Below are positions 1 through 10,169 of a stretch of DNA of 64,000 bases, piece after piece. A program made the translations under genes and the position numbers. The DNA lies in assembly GCA_029204225.1 (NCBI GenBank), contig CM055112.1:28107063-28171062 (forward strand), written 5' to 3'. The stretch is from Diphasiastrum complanatum (lineage: Eukaryota; Streptophyta; Lycopodiopsida; Lycopodiales; Lycopodiaceae). The first letter of the stretch is position 1. Each line of letters opens with the position of its first letter. Under the pieces are notes generated by a model. It worked only from the letters and a program-made list of their open reading frames with translations, searched no databases and had not been told where the DNA came from.

Positions 1-475
1 AAGTTGGAATGAAGATAAGATGAGATGAAAACTACACTCAAGCAAATCTTGCCAATCTTGGCTATTCTTGGACAAAAACTGACTCTATCTCTCTCATTCA
101 CTTTGATCTACTTTCAAGACCTGGTTTCCACTTTAAGAAGGTCTAAAATCAGCCTAGATTAATTAGTTTTCATAAAACAAATTCAAAACTAATCAATGGC
201 AAGTGATCTTGGTAGCTTATTCTAGGATATGCACTAAAAATTACATCAAACTAACACCAGATGAATTTTGTATGATCCAATGAATATGGGTTATTAAATG
301 CTGGTTCAGAGATGCCCACACGTGTGAACAGTACGGATTTTGATCCTGAAAATTTTTGGGATCAAATCCCCTCACCAAAACCTAGATACCAGCTCGCCCT
401 TCCAATACTAGCTTTTTGCACCAAAACCTGCTAAAACTAGATTAGATTCAAACACAGATCAATGGCCTTATACTT

Positions 476-488
476 GGCTCTGATACCA
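476..488 (-). other. Primer-binding site of copia A1
   Basis: Plus-strand GGCTCTGATACCA, which reads TGGTATCAGAGCC in the element's sense. It is the copia primer site complementary to the 3' end of initiator tRNA-Met and abuts the LTR directly. Confidence 0.9.
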
Positions 489-1180
489 TGTGAAAAGTAC
501 AGTACTAAGGACCATAAATGGATCTTTGAATGATCCACAAGGTGATTGTATGCTTGTTAAACAATCTATCAGAAACTAGTCATCAGAAAACAAGATCTAG
601 TTTAGCAGCTTGATAGGAAACAAGTAGAGACAATCAAAGCATTGATCAAATAGTATAATCCAACTCCACACGTGTGGAAATAAGGCTGTAATACGGCCTG
701 TAGACAGTGTTTACAAAGTGCCAAAGCTGGGTTTCATTGGAAATCAAGAGTAATCACCATACAATGAGAGGAAACTTGAGTTTCTCCTTGAGGCTCCAAA
801 AACTTTCTATCTTCTCACTATGGAGAATGGGAATACATAGTAAAACACACTTCCTTTGCAAAGTTATGTGAAAATCCAGCATGTAATAAGGAAGTAGACT
901 CCACTTTCTTGCCCTAATGTGAAAACCCTAGCCTAGATCCAAGAGTCATGCTTGGTAGGTGCATAGGTAGGTACAAATCTCATCATAAATCATGGTCTAG
1001 ATCCTACAAAGTAGGAATCACTACCAAATAGACACAACCACTCCTCTTGACTCGTGGTAGCCTACTTTAGGTGTGTATGTACAAGTGGCACTTTGGCCAT
1101 TCAAGTAACCAACAAACAATATTGACAAAATGTACAATATTCTACATGGCTAGATTTGCCAATGTAGGCAATTTCTCACA
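489..1180 (-). repeat. 5' LTR of copia A1
   Basis: A 692-bp LTR starting TG (TGTGAAAAGTACAG) and ending CA (TTTCTCACA) on the plus strand. It aligns end to end with the LTRs at 5591-6291 and 9464-10164 but is clearly diverged from them, so it is an older copy. It carries the family's CACACGTGTG palindrome near 668. Confidence 0.85.
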
Positions 1181-1795
1181 GTTGATGAATCATCATCCCC
1201 TCTTTGGACTATTGGCTTGATAGTCCAAATGAATGGATCTACTTTGACCGCATGCTCACGTTTCTCAAAATTAATTTTGCCGATGCCCCAGTTATGAATT
1301 ACTTGCGCAACTAGTAACTATGGATGTACCAATAAAACTCGATATACATTTGGTGCGTCAGATAAGTCCATTAATACAAAAGTAATGACAAACTGCACTC
1401 TAGCTATTTTGATAGATATGTCTTCAACCATTCCTCTCGGATGGTTGATCAGCTAGCTTAATGGCAAAAGTGGCAGGCTTTAGCTTGGTAAGTCCCCATT
1501 TTGCACATAGCTTGGTTGAAATCAAATTAACTCTTGAACCTCCATCAATCACGACTGCTTCTTTACTAAACTGTCTATGTTGTATTGGCAGGGTGATGTT
1601 TTTCTGTTCACTTTCCCAAGCTGCTCCCACATTGAATACTTCATTCGATTCTTCAAACCTGGCTCAAAAAAGTGGCTTCTGACGGACTGGTGGTTCCATC
1701 TAAGTCAATCTTTCTGCTAATACTTCTTTTGTTTTTGGCACCAGCTTAAGAAAATCTCCCAGTGTAATATCTGTGAAAAATGCACAAATAAGCTT
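1181..1795 (-). pseudogene. Ty3/gypsy gag-protease fragment
   Basis: Minus-strand coding for a gypsy-type retropepsin. The longest open piece is 1424-1630, with the active-site region VVIDGGSRVNLIS (Asp codon near 1544-1546) followed by LGL-like, LKPATF and KLADQPS segments. Coding continues through a stop into ITFVLMDLSDAP and VIHNWGIGKINF, which match the flap and C-terminal part of plant gypsy proteases. The usual active site is D-S/T-G; here it is D-G-G. Upstream a TDITLGDFLKLVPKTKE segment also looks like gag-pol linker. Several stops make it a relic. The copia A1 LTR cuts its downstream end at 1180. Confidence 0.7.
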
Positions 1796-2573
1796 GGTAG
1801 AAGCCAAAAATCTTGTATATAGGATAGACACACATGTGTGGAGCCTGTTCCCACATGTGAAATTAGTGTACTTTTCATGTACCATAATCATATATGTTGT
1901 ACATATGATTTAATTCAAGTTCTGGTGGCTAAAATGGCCAAAATTTTCTAGAGATATGACACATGGCACCAATCTAATGATTGCATGAGCCAAATATTTG
2001 AATAGGTGTCACATCCCATGTGTAGAGGACAACTCACACGTGTGGAAATAGCTGAAGTAGGAGAGTTTTTTCTTCTAGAAGATTTCCATGAAGATCTCCA
2101 TATAGTAGGAAAATAGACCAAAAATGTCCAAAATGGAAAGTTTTGATCCAAGTGTCAAATTGCATGATGGTGACAAGGCATCCTCACACGTGTGAGATCT
2201 GATGCATGATCAGTACCTTGAGCTCCAAGAAGTGTATATATAGAGGCTTATTTGGCCATAATCAATGTGAGACACCGATCTTGGTTTTGAAAGCAATTTT
2301 GAGTGATTCTCTCCATTTGTCTACATTTGTTTTGATTGTTTTGAGGTTCTATCAATGTGTACTTGATTTTCAGGTTGGAGTCCGTACTCAGACAATGTTT
2401 CACATTTGTGAAACTAGAAAGCACACCTACCTTCAATTAATGATTGTTCTTGTTAGGATTTTGTGTCTAGAATTGATCTAGATTGATCTTAACTCAAGTA
2501 GATTGATAGATCAAGTAATGTCTTGAGGATCAAATTAGGATCAACTCTTGGTCCTTTTTGTACTTTTTGCACA
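1796..2573 (+). repeat. Diverged family A LTR, plus strand (left edge unresolved)
   Basis: Sequence ending in GTACTTTTTGCACA immediately before a PBS, as family A LTRs do in sense orientation (CAGTACTTTCACA). It repeats the family's CACACGTGTG or CACATGTG palindromes near 1830, 1852, 2036 and 2186. I cannot fix the TG start; only about 2100-2573 is confidently LTR. Confidence 0.5.
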
Positions 2574-2586
2574 TGGTATCAGATCC
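2574..2586 (+). other. Primer-binding site of plus-strand family A copy A2
   Basis: TGGTATCAGATCC directly after the LTR end. It has one mismatch to the usual TGGTATCAGAGCC and is followed by AAGTACAAGAG, as in the other family A copies. Confidence 0.8.
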
Positions 2587-3174
2587 AAGTACAAGAGGTT
2601 TTGTTGAAATTGATAGGGTTAATCCAAATCAAAGCCAAAATTAGCAGTTTTTCTGAAACTAGTCAAATTTTGTGTAGCGAGTTGGATTTGATAGCTATCC
2701 TCAAAATTTTTGGTCCAGATCTTGTTGTGGGCTGTAGGAACCCTTTTCACACGTGTGAGGCCGTACAGCTTCGGTTTTGACTGAGAAATTTAAAAAGTTT
2801 GTAGAATTTGACTCACATACCCAATTTGAGTGATTTTTGGTGCAAAATCAAACATTTTCTATAGTGAATCTAATTCCTTGATTAGTTCTTGGATTAGATC
2901 AGCCCAAAAATTTAAATTGAAGCTTGAATTAGGTGCATTAATTGATCTTCTCTGATTTTTTGAGTGTATGTTGAGGTTGAAAAGAGAAATTGCTAAAAAT
3001 CATAGATTAAGGAGTGATTTTGCAAGTTTGAGACTAGAATCTAAATTCATCATTCTAGATTGGTTCATGATTGATAGGGTTGAGTCTATAAGCTTTTTAA
3101 ATTGTTAGAAGACTTTAGGTTCAGATCTCTTAGAGAAACCATAAGAGTTTCTAGTGCTTTTTCACATTAAAAAA

Positions 3175-3645
3175 ATGGCATCAATGGGTGGTTTTTTGCT
3201 TGAAGCTAGTGAAAGACTTACCCACTAATTATGCTACTTGGATAGTTCGAATGGAGTCCTTGCTTGTACTTCATGATCTTTATGACGTAGTACTTGAGGT
3301 GGAAGTAGAACCTCAAGGAGGAGTTGAATTGGCTAAGTACAAAAAGAGATGTAGAGTTGCATTACATTGCATAAAAATGAATGTAAGTAATGAACTTTTG
3401 AAAGAAATCTCATCTCACATCCAAAGAGGCATGGGATTCATTAAAAGCCATTTATGGATCCAAGAACACTTCAAGGATACTCATGCTTAGGAATCAAATC
3501 CTTCAAAGCATGAAAGGAAGTAGTGAAAGTGCCCAAAATTATGTCTTTACGATCAAATCTTTGAATAAGGAGTTGACTTCTATAGATGATAAAATAAAAA
3601 GTGATGAATTAGTTCAAATCATTTTTGCCCTAAATTGTCTTTGAA
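3175..3645 (+). pseudogene. Copia gag fragment, copy A2
   Basis: Starts at ATG 3175 (MASMGGFLLEASERL), equivalent to the start of the gag at 8658. An early frameshift or stop follows, then TNYATWIVRMESLLVLHDLYD, AKYKKRCRVALHCIKMNVSNEL and, after another frameshift, MLRNQILQSM and a shortened DELVQI segment. Each piece aligns to the retrotransposon gag (UBN2-type) domain of the complete element. Homology stops near 3645, before the zinc knuckle. The rest of this element is missing, replaced by GC-rich repeats. Confidence 0.75.
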
Positions 3646-3664
3646 AGGCAGTTGAAAGGTCATT

Positions 3665-4015
3665 AAGTGAGGTTGAAGGCCAAGCACGTGATTTTAGAAA
3701 TTTTTGGGACTTGCGCCTGTCGCAAAAATTTTGCGAAGGCTGGACCCCTGGCGCGCCTGTCGCAAAAATTTCGTGATTCGCGCCTTCGTGAAATTTTCGC
3801 AACAGGCTGCATCGCGAAATTTTTGTGACTCGCGCCTGTCGCGAAATTTTCGCGACTTGCGCCTATCGTGAAATTGAACTAGCGCCCGCTCTCGGACTAG
3901 CACCGGAGTAGCGCTGGTAGCAACTTGGACTCCTGATGCACCAGCGCAGGCCCTGGCACCAGAGCCCGAAGAGCAACTACTGACCCACGCTGTGCGTTTC
4001 GGCGCCAGCACTAGG
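3665..4015. repeat. GC-rich degenerate repeats with CGCGCCTGTCGCAAAAATTT units
   Basis: Between about 3700 and 3870 a unit like 'cgcctgtcgcgaaattttcgcga' recurs about five times with changes, mixing GC-rich and A/T-run halves and containing short TTCGCGAA palindromes. It runs into a GC-rich stretch rich in 'ccagcgc', then into the (GA)n tract. No gene was recognised; ORFs here are by-products of the repeat. Confidence 0.6.
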
Positions 4016-4019
4016 TCGT

Positions 4020-4147
<128 letters not shown>

Positions 4148-4399
4148 CATTTGTCTGATAAGTCTTTATGGAACTTGACAATAGCAAGAAAACATAAATA
4201 AACCTCTCCTACAATGCTTATTTACATTGTCTTTGAAAATTTTGGGCTTTCTTATATTAGAGTGAATTGCTACCTGCTTCAAATTTTTTTGCTCCTACAT
4301 TATGGTAATTTTTTTTGTTTTCTCCATGACTTTTTCGTTAAATCTAATCTTCTAAGTTTAGTGTGGGTGGGGAAGAAGTTAAAAAATACCTGATGGTTT

Positions 4400-4620
4400 A
4401 AGTGCTTTTTTATAAATTCTTCCCCCACCTCTCCCCCACCCGCCGCGGCGGATGGGCGGGTGGTGGGGGGGGAACATAGACGAAAATGCCATCACGATAC
4501 TTTCGTGAAGGCAAAGCAAAAATTTTCGTTAATGTTCCCCCCCTCCACACGGGCAAGGGGAGGGGGGGGGGGAAGGGGGGATGTTCCCCCCCTCCACACG
4601 GGCAAGGGGGGGGGGGTGTG
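4400..4620. repeat. C-rich/G-rich hairpin and duplicated G-run block
   Basis: CCCCCACCTCTCCCCCACCCGCC and its near-complement GGGCGGGTGGTGGGG face each other around 4440-4470. A block 'tgttccccccctccacacgg' plus a G run occurs twice (about 4532 and 4580). Several G runs of 4-11 are closely spaced, so the strand could form G-quadruplexes. No gene supported. Confidence 0.7.
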
Positions 4621-4639
4621 CAAATTGCATGCAAAAATT

Positions 4640-4870
4640 ATGTGCACATGCATCGCCAAAACTTGAGCGATTCCCGCAAATTTCATGCGAGATGGCTTCG
4701 CAAATTCTTTTGCAAATCACTCAAGAAATTTTCTCGCGTGATTTGCGAAAATTTCGCACGAGATGCATTCGCGAAATTTTCATGAATCGCGTGAGAAAAT
4801 TTCTTGAGTGATTCGCAAAATTTTTGCGGGCGATTCGCGAAAATTTTGTGCCAGAGGGGGAAATTAAAAA
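4640..4870. repeat. TTCGCGAAATTTT-type degenerate repeats with inverted pair
   Basis: Five or more variants of 'ttcgcgaaaatttt'. 'cactcaagaaattttctcgc' near 4718 is matched by its complement 'gcgtgagaaaatttcttgag' near 4790, giving a hairpin with a spacer of about 45 bp. It shares its motif with 3700-3870, so both look like parts of one repeat family. Confidence 0.65.
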
Positions 4871-5585
4871 CAAAACGATGGGTGTGTGTGTGGGGGGGGA
4901 TGATGAAAAATGTTCGGTTTGAAAAAATGAAAAATGAAATTGTAGAGACTGTTTTGATTAAGGTTCAATCATACTTGGTTGCAAACGTGATACAAGGTAC
5001 ATGTGATGTTTCTGGAATTAGCAGAAATGCTTATTCTACTTTTTTTAGAATAGTTAAAGAAGCTTTTTCCCAAGTGATGGTGAAAAAACCTTATCTTTTG
5101 CGCCCATATCGGGTAAGATTAGCAAGAAACTATTATAATGACGGAATGTTCAAGGTAGTTGGCCAACCACTTCATATAACTGAATTATACAAATCAGAAT
5201 ATGATGAGCTCAATTACAACGATTACAATAATATTTTTCTTGATTGAATGTTCTATATACATTCGATTCTATAAACTAGATGAACATCAAGTAAATGGAA
5301 AGATCATCATTGTAATAAAATTGGATGAATCTGAAATCATCAAAAGTCAAAAGTTGGAACGAGTGAGTGTCACTTTGATGAACAAAATTTCAGATACAGA
5401 TGATCGAACATTTAGTGTTCCATAAAAAATCACATATGGTGGTTGGCGGCATTTCAGGTATACATTTCAAGTTTCATTTAGAATATCATTATTAGCATTT
5501 CATATCTTGCCAGTTTTTATTAACATGTCATGCATTACTTGCTTCTCTACAGGCCTTGAAAGAGGACCATAAAATATTTTCATGG

Positions 5586-5590
5586 ATATT
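5586..5590. other. Target site duplication, left (ATATT)
   Basis: ATATT immediately left of the 3' LTR of A3. It matches 10165-10169. The undisturbed paralogue has one ATATTTTC at this place, confirming the site. Confidence 0.95.
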
Positions 5591-6291
5591 TGTGAAAGTA
5601 CTGTACTTTAGGACCATAAATGGATCTACAAAAGATCCACAAGAGTGATTGGATGCTTGCTTAACAATCTATCAAAAAACTAGACACAAAAAAGTTGATC
5701 TAGATTGGCAATTTGACAAACAACAAGCATTAACAATCAAAAGCATTGATAAACATTGAAATCCGAGCCCACACGTGTGTAATACAGGCTGTAGTACGGC
5801 CTTCAACCTGAGAAACAAGTAGAAATTGATTTGGTTTCATTTGGATCACAAAAACTCAATGTACATAGTGAACTAGCTTGAGATTGCCAATGAGCTCCAA
5901 AAATTTTCTATCTTCTCACTATGGAGAGAGGGAATACATAGCAAATTCGACTTCCTTCTTGAAGTTAGGTGGATTTCCAGCATGTAATAAGGAAGTTAAC
6001 TCACTCTCCTTGACCTAAAATGAAACCCTAGTCTATTTCCTAGAGTTATGCTTGGTAGGTAGCTAGTTGGTCAAATTTTCACCTTAAACTTAGGTGTAGG
6101 TCCTATAAAGTAGGGATGACCACCAAATAGACATGACCAACTCTCTTGACTTGACCTAACCTACATTAGGATGGGTTTCCCATGTGGCATCATGGCCTCA
6201 CATGTGTGGGACCCACTTGTGTGCACAATTTACACTATTCTACATGGTTTTTGATCAAGCTAGATTTGCCAATTTTTGGCAATTCTTCACA
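5591..6291 (-). repeat. 3' LTR of copia A3
   Basis: 701 bp, TGTGAAAGTACTG...TTCTTCACA on the plus strand, near-identical to 9464-10164. It contains CACACGTGTG near 5771 and CACATGTGTGG near 6201. Confidence 0.95.
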
Positions 6292-6306
6292 CTCCTCCTC
6301 AAATTT
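6292..6306 (-). other. Polypurine tract of copia A3
   Basis: Plus-strand CTCCTCCTCAAATTT, so AAATTTGAGGAGGAG in element sense, directly upstream of the 3' LTR. The same tract adjoins the LTR at 36427. Confidence 0.85.
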
Positions 6307-6501
6307 AGCTTGATCTATTTACAACTCTCTTGATAGATCAATGAAAGCTTTTAGAAGTATCTAAAAAATCCAGCTACAAAGAAGGAACTTTTGAGACTCC
6401 AATAGAGAATGATGTCCATGAAGGATCTTTCACCACCTCTTAGACGATCCCTTACAAGATGTTCCATAAATGTGTCTATATACATGTAGCACACTTCAAA
6501 A

Positions 6502-6867
6502 CTAAACATCATGCCAAGCCATGGATTCCAAGGCATTTTGTGCACTTGAAGATACATCAATTAAAATATTAAGTGCATAAATAATGTTGCCAAAGACAAC
6601 TTGTCTTGCTTGATCCATATGATTGAGCCTTGATGGCTCCATCTTGATACTCAAGATTCTTCTTGGAGTCCTCGGGTCTTGAGCTTGCTCCTCCACTTGA
6701 CTTGACTCCAAACCATCAATGAATTGAATAAGGTGTTGATCCAAAGGTGCTTCTTCAAGTTTACAAATCTTCCACTCTTGAAAGATCACATTTCCACCAT
6801 TGACAAATTCTTTGGCTGAAAACAAGTAGATTCTACAATCTCTACTTGAAGAGCAAAACACTACCAT
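6502..6867 (-). pseudogene. Integrase C-terminal edge and linker, copia A3
   Basis: The segment YLFSAKEFVNGGNVIFQEWK corresponds to the 'YRL...VIISRDVxFDE' end of copia integrase, followed by an acidic linker (EEAPLDQHL, SSQVEEQAQDP) like that before copia reverse transcriptase. Protease-side coding and this edge lie side by side, so the whole integrase core between them is deleted. After about 6500 the frame decays and no RT motif (YVDD) appears before the polypurine tract. Confidence 0.65.
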
Positions 6868-8048
6868 ATTCCTATCATTGAAATAGGATAATCTTTGGTC
6901 CTTACATTGGAATGATCATGCACAAAGCATGTGGACACAAAGATTTCCAAAGCAAATGATGTTTCATCTTTTATGACTCTATTCAAACTATTACAAAAAT
7001 AGTTATCCAATGAAATTGCCTTATCAACAACAAATGTAGATTTCAAAGCATCCCATTTCATTGTCTTGTCATACAAAGTAATAAACACCATGAATCTTAA
7101 AGGTAAGAAACAAGTCACCTCATGTCTACTAATACTTTCCAAAAAGTATTTAAAAATAGTAGACTCTCCAATGCTCACCACCCTTGCAAGATGCACACTT
7201 GAATGGACAATTTGCATGCAATTTGATGACTCTGACATTGTCATAAAGGACTCCCTTGGAACTCTCATGCTTTGAGGCTGATCCTCAAAATCTTCCTCCT
7301 TTTGATGCTCCTCCTCAATGCAAGCAAGATCACACTTTGCCAAGATCTCCTCTTGAGTGATCTCCTCCTTTGCCAAGCTCATTTTTTCAAAAGCAACACT
7401 AGCTTCCAACTTAAACAATCTTCCATGTTTAAATCCCTTTGCAATGCAAACATCATTCTTAAAGATGAAGCAAACACCATGCTTAAAGTGGACATCCAAA
7501 CCACTTTCTAAGAGTAGACCAACACAAAGCATATTCTTGGTGATTGATGGTACATAAAGGACATTTTCTAGATCCATGCATTTTGAGGATTCTAGACACA
7601 AAGATATGGTGCCAACACCATCTATCCTACACTCTTCATCATTTGCAGTAAAGACAAACTTTTTAGCATCATTGAATGAGTGTAAGGTTGAGAAAAAGTC
7701 CTTTTCACAAGACATGTGGGAGCTAGCCCCACTGTCGATCCACCAATTGTCTCTTGAATTGCTATTGCTTGTTGGTGAGGATGTAGATGCCATCAAGAAT
7801 ACATCTACTTCATCCTCCTCCTCCTCCTTTGCAAGGTTTCCTTGTTTGTCCTCCTCCACTTGTGCTCTTAGCCTCCTTGTAGCATTTAGATGCATAATGC
7901 CCCTTCTTTCCACAAAAGAAGCATTTTTGCTTTGACTTGTCCTTTGAACTTGATGCATCATCCTCTTCTTTGGCCTCCTTTGGATGCTTCTTCTTTCCAT
8001 TGGTCTTCTTTTTGCCCTTGAATGAGAAATTGGCTTTCTCATCACCAT
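6861..8048 (-). CDS. Copia protease-containing ORF of A3
   Basis: 395 codons open on the minus strand. After an N-terminal part that is the zinc-knuckle region read in another frame, it holds the copia aspartic protease: WWIDSGASSHMS (active site DSG), then FTANDEECRIDGVGTI and LENVLYVPSITKNML, the normal order in copia PR. The remaining 200 residues resemble no intact integrase; the expected HxxxH/CxxC region and the D-D-E residues are absent. Gag overlaps it in another reading frame, so expression as Gag-PR would need frameshifting or is lost. The first codon of the open stretch is not a trustworthy start. Confidence 0.7.
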   Translation of the reverse strand: MVMRKPISHSRAKRRPMERRSIQRRPKKRMMHQVQRTSQSKNASFVERRGIMHLNATRRLRAQVEEDKQGNLAKEEEEDEVDVFLMASTSSPTSNSNSRDNWWIDSGASSHMSCEKDFFSTLHSFNDAKKFVFTANDEECRIDGVGTISLCLESSKCMDLENVLYVPSITKNMLCVGLLLESGLDVHFKHGVCFIFKNDVCIAKGFKHGRLFKLEASVAFEKMSLAKEEITQEEILAKCDLACIEEEHQKEEDFEDQPQSMRVPRESFMTMSESSNCMQIVHSSVHLARVVSIGESTIFKYFLESISRHEVTCFLPLRFMVFITLYDKTMKWDALKSTFVVDKAISLDNYFCNSLNRVIKDETSFALEIFVSTCFVHDHSNVRTKDYPISMIGIW

Positions 8049-8658
8049 CCTGCAAAGACAAGGAACTCATCCTAGATTTTGCATGGAGCATCCTACACTT
8101 TTCAGCCACTAATACACTGTGAAGTTTTTCTATAGTTGGCAAAGTGTCTTGGATGGCAAAACTTTGGACCAAATTTGCAAAGTCATCTCCTAGACCATTA
8201 AGGACAATTTGTACAAGCTCTCCATCATAAATCTTCTCTCCAATGGAAGCCAACTCCCTATTTAGAGACTTGATTCTGAGTACATAATCCTGTGCACTCT
8301 CCTCACTTCTCCTCATGCTTTGCAAAATTTGATTTCTAAGCATAAGAACTCTAGAAGTGTTGCTAGACTCATAGATTGATTTTAAAGACTCCCAAGCCTC
8401 TTTAGCATTAGTACAAGATGATACTTCTCTCAACAAATCATTGCTCACATTCATCTTCACACAATGAAGTGCAAGCCTAGATCTCTTCTTGTATCTAGCT
8501 AACTCCTGTGCACCTAGAGGTTCATCTTCATCTTCAATCAAGAACTCATAAAGGTCTTGGAGCACTAAGAGTGACTCCATTCTAACCTTCCAAATAGCAT
8601 AATTTGTAGAATTCAATCTCTCACTAGCTTCTAGAAGGTATGCTCCAGCAGATCCCAT
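7810..8658 (-). CDS. Copia gag of A3
   Basis: Starts at the ATG giving MGSAGAYLLEASERLN, aligned to the start of copy A2; the frame is open upstream to 8682. It encodes a nucleocapsid/capsid precursor of about 282 aa: a retrotransposon gag (UBN2-like) domain (NYAIWKVRMESLL, LHCVKMNVSNDLL, ESLKSIYESSNTSRVLMLRN), a Lys-rich stretch (KGKKKTNGKKKHPKE) and one CCHC knuckle CFFCGKKGHYASKC. It ends in a Gly run read out of the protease frame. This is the one intact gag of the family in the window. Confidence 0.85.
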   Translation of the reverse strand: MGSAGAYLLEASERLNSTNYAIWKVRMESLLVLQDLYEFLIEDEDEPLGAQELARYKKRSRLALHCVKMNVSNDLLREVSSCTNAKEAWESLKSIYESSNTSRVLMLRNQILQSMRRSEESAQDYVLRIKSLNRELASIGEKIYDGELVQIVLNGLGDDFANLVQSFAIQDTLPTIEKLHSVLVAEKCRMLHAKSRMSSLSLQDGDEKANFSFKGKKKTNGKKKHPKEAKEEDDASSSKDKSKQKCFFCGKKGHYASKCYKEAKSTSGGGQTRKPCKGGGGG

Positions 8659-8680
8659 CTTACTAGTGACTTCTACAAAC

Positions 8681-9026
8681 AAGAAATAGATTTGATTGAC
8701 TTGAAACTCACAAAGGTCTCACACTTGCAGTGTTTCACTCAAATTTGATTTCTAATCCAACAAATGGACTTATAATCACAGTTCTATCACTCCCTCACAA
8801 AGCTGGAATGAAGATAAGATGAAGTGAAAACTACTTTCAAACAAATCTTGCCAAGAAATGGATTTGATTGTCTCTAGAAACTCACTAAGGTCTCTCTCTT
8901 GTAGTTTTTCACTCAAATTAGATTTCTAATCCAACAAATGGACTTATAATCTCAGTTCTAGCACTCCCTCACAAAGTTGGAATGAAGATAAGATGATGTA
9001 AAATCTACTTACAATCAAATCTTGCC
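8681..9026 (-). repeat. Tandem duplication in the A3 leader
   Basis: Two units of about 172 and 174 bp (8681-8852 and 8853-9026), each running from AAGAAAT(A/G)GATTTGATTG to CAAATCTTGCC and about 85-90% alike by eye. They lie in the 5' leader between PBS and gag. The leader of copy A1 begins within the same unit. Confidence 0.85.
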
Positions 9027-9450
9027 AAATTTGGCTATTTTTGGACAAAAAAATGACTTAATCTCTTTCTTCCTTCTTGGTGTACTTTCAAGACCTGTTT
9101 TTAACCTTAATAGGACTTGAACTCAGCCTAGATTAATTAGATTCCATGAAACAAATTCAAATCTAATCAATGGCAAATGATCTTGGTAGATTATCCTAGG
9201 ATCTCCACCAAAAATTACACCAATAGCTCACAAATTGAATTTTTTTGGATCAAATGAATACCATGCATTAAATGCAGGTTCAGAGGTTCCCACACATGTG
9301 GACAGTACGGATTTGGACCCCTACCAAGTTTGGGATCAAATCTCCTCACCAAAATCATAATTCTAGCTTGTCCTCTCAATACTAGCTTTTAGCACCAAAA
9401 CTTGCTAAAAATGGATTTGCATTAGATCAATGGCTTATGCTCTTGTACTT

Positions 9451-9463
9451 GGCTCTGATACCA
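9451..9463 (-). other. Primer-binding site of copia A3
   Basis: GGCTCTGATACCA on the plus strand, the initiator tRNA-Met complement, abutting the 5' LTR with no gap. Confidence 0.95.
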
Positions 9464-10164
9464 TGTGAAAGTACTGTACTTTAGGATCATAAATGGATCT
9501 ACAAAAGATCCACAAGAGTGATTGGATGCTTGCTTAACAATCTATCAAAAAACTAGACACAAAAAAGTTGATCTAGATTGGCAATTTGACAAACAACAAG
9601 CATTAACAATCAAAAGCATTGATAAACATTGAAATCCGAGCCCACACGTGTGTAATACAGGCTGTAGTACGGACTTCAACTTGAGAAACAAGTAGAAATT
9701 GATTTGGTTTCATTTGGATCACAAAAACTCAATGTACATAGTGAACTAGCTTGAGATTGCCAATGAGCTCCAAAAATTTTCTATCTTCTCACTATGGAGA
9801 GAGGGAATACATAGCAAATTTGACTTCCTTCTTGAAGTTAGGTGGATTTCCAGCATGTAATAAGGAAGTTAACTCACTCTCCTTGACCTAAAATGAAACC
9901 CTAGTCTATTTCCTAGAGTTATGCTTGGTAGGTAGCTAGTTGGTCAAATTTTCACCTTAAACTTAGGTGTAGGTCCTATAAAGTAGGGATGACCACCAAA
10001 TAGACATGACCAACTCTCTTGACTTGACCTAACCTACATTAGGATGGGTTTCCCATGTGGCATCATGGCCTCACATGTGTGGGACCCACTTGTGTACACA
10101 ATTTACACTATTCTACATGGTTTTTGATCAAGCTAGATTTGCCAATTTTTGGCAATTCTTCACA
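9464..10164 (-). repeat. 5' LTR of copia A3
   Basis: 701-bp partner of 5591-6291 with five visible substitutions. It would carry the promoter of the element. Confidence 0.95.
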
Positions 10165-10169
10165 ATATT
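10165..10169. other. Target site duplication, right (ATATT)
   Basis: Second copy of ATATT, just right of the 5' LTR of A3. Confidence 0.95.

Larger units (their letters stand above)
1..1180 (-). mobile_element. Copia family A, copy A1: 5' leader and 5' LTR (rest lies left of the window)
   Basis: The right-hand (5') end of a minus-strand Ty1/copia element. Bases 1-475 match the 5' leader of the complete family A element (8950-9450), including the 'aagttggaatgaagataag' block. A primer-binding site and a complete LTR follow. No coding part of this copy is inside the window. It appears to have inserted into gypsy sequence, because protease coding resumes just right of the LTR. Confidence 0.85.
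5591..10164 (-). mobile_element. Complete non-autonomous copia element, family A copy A3
   Basis: A 4574-bp LTR retrotransposon in minus orientation with 701-bp LTRs, an exact 5-bp target duplication ATATT on both sides, a PBS against the 5' LTR and a purine tract against the 3' LTR. I counted five substitutions between the LTRs (about 0.7%), so insertion was recent. Coding is limited to gag, protease and the C-terminal edge of integrase; the integrase core, reverse transcriptase and RNase H are absent. It must therefore have moved with enzymes supplied by another copia. It sits inside the transposase-like gene. Confidence 0.95.

Noticed and set aside
4410-4811. Several overlapping ORFs on both strands rich in Gly, Pro and Arg
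   Set aside because: They read through G/C homopolymer runs and GC-rich repeats; no ATG-supported conserved protein.
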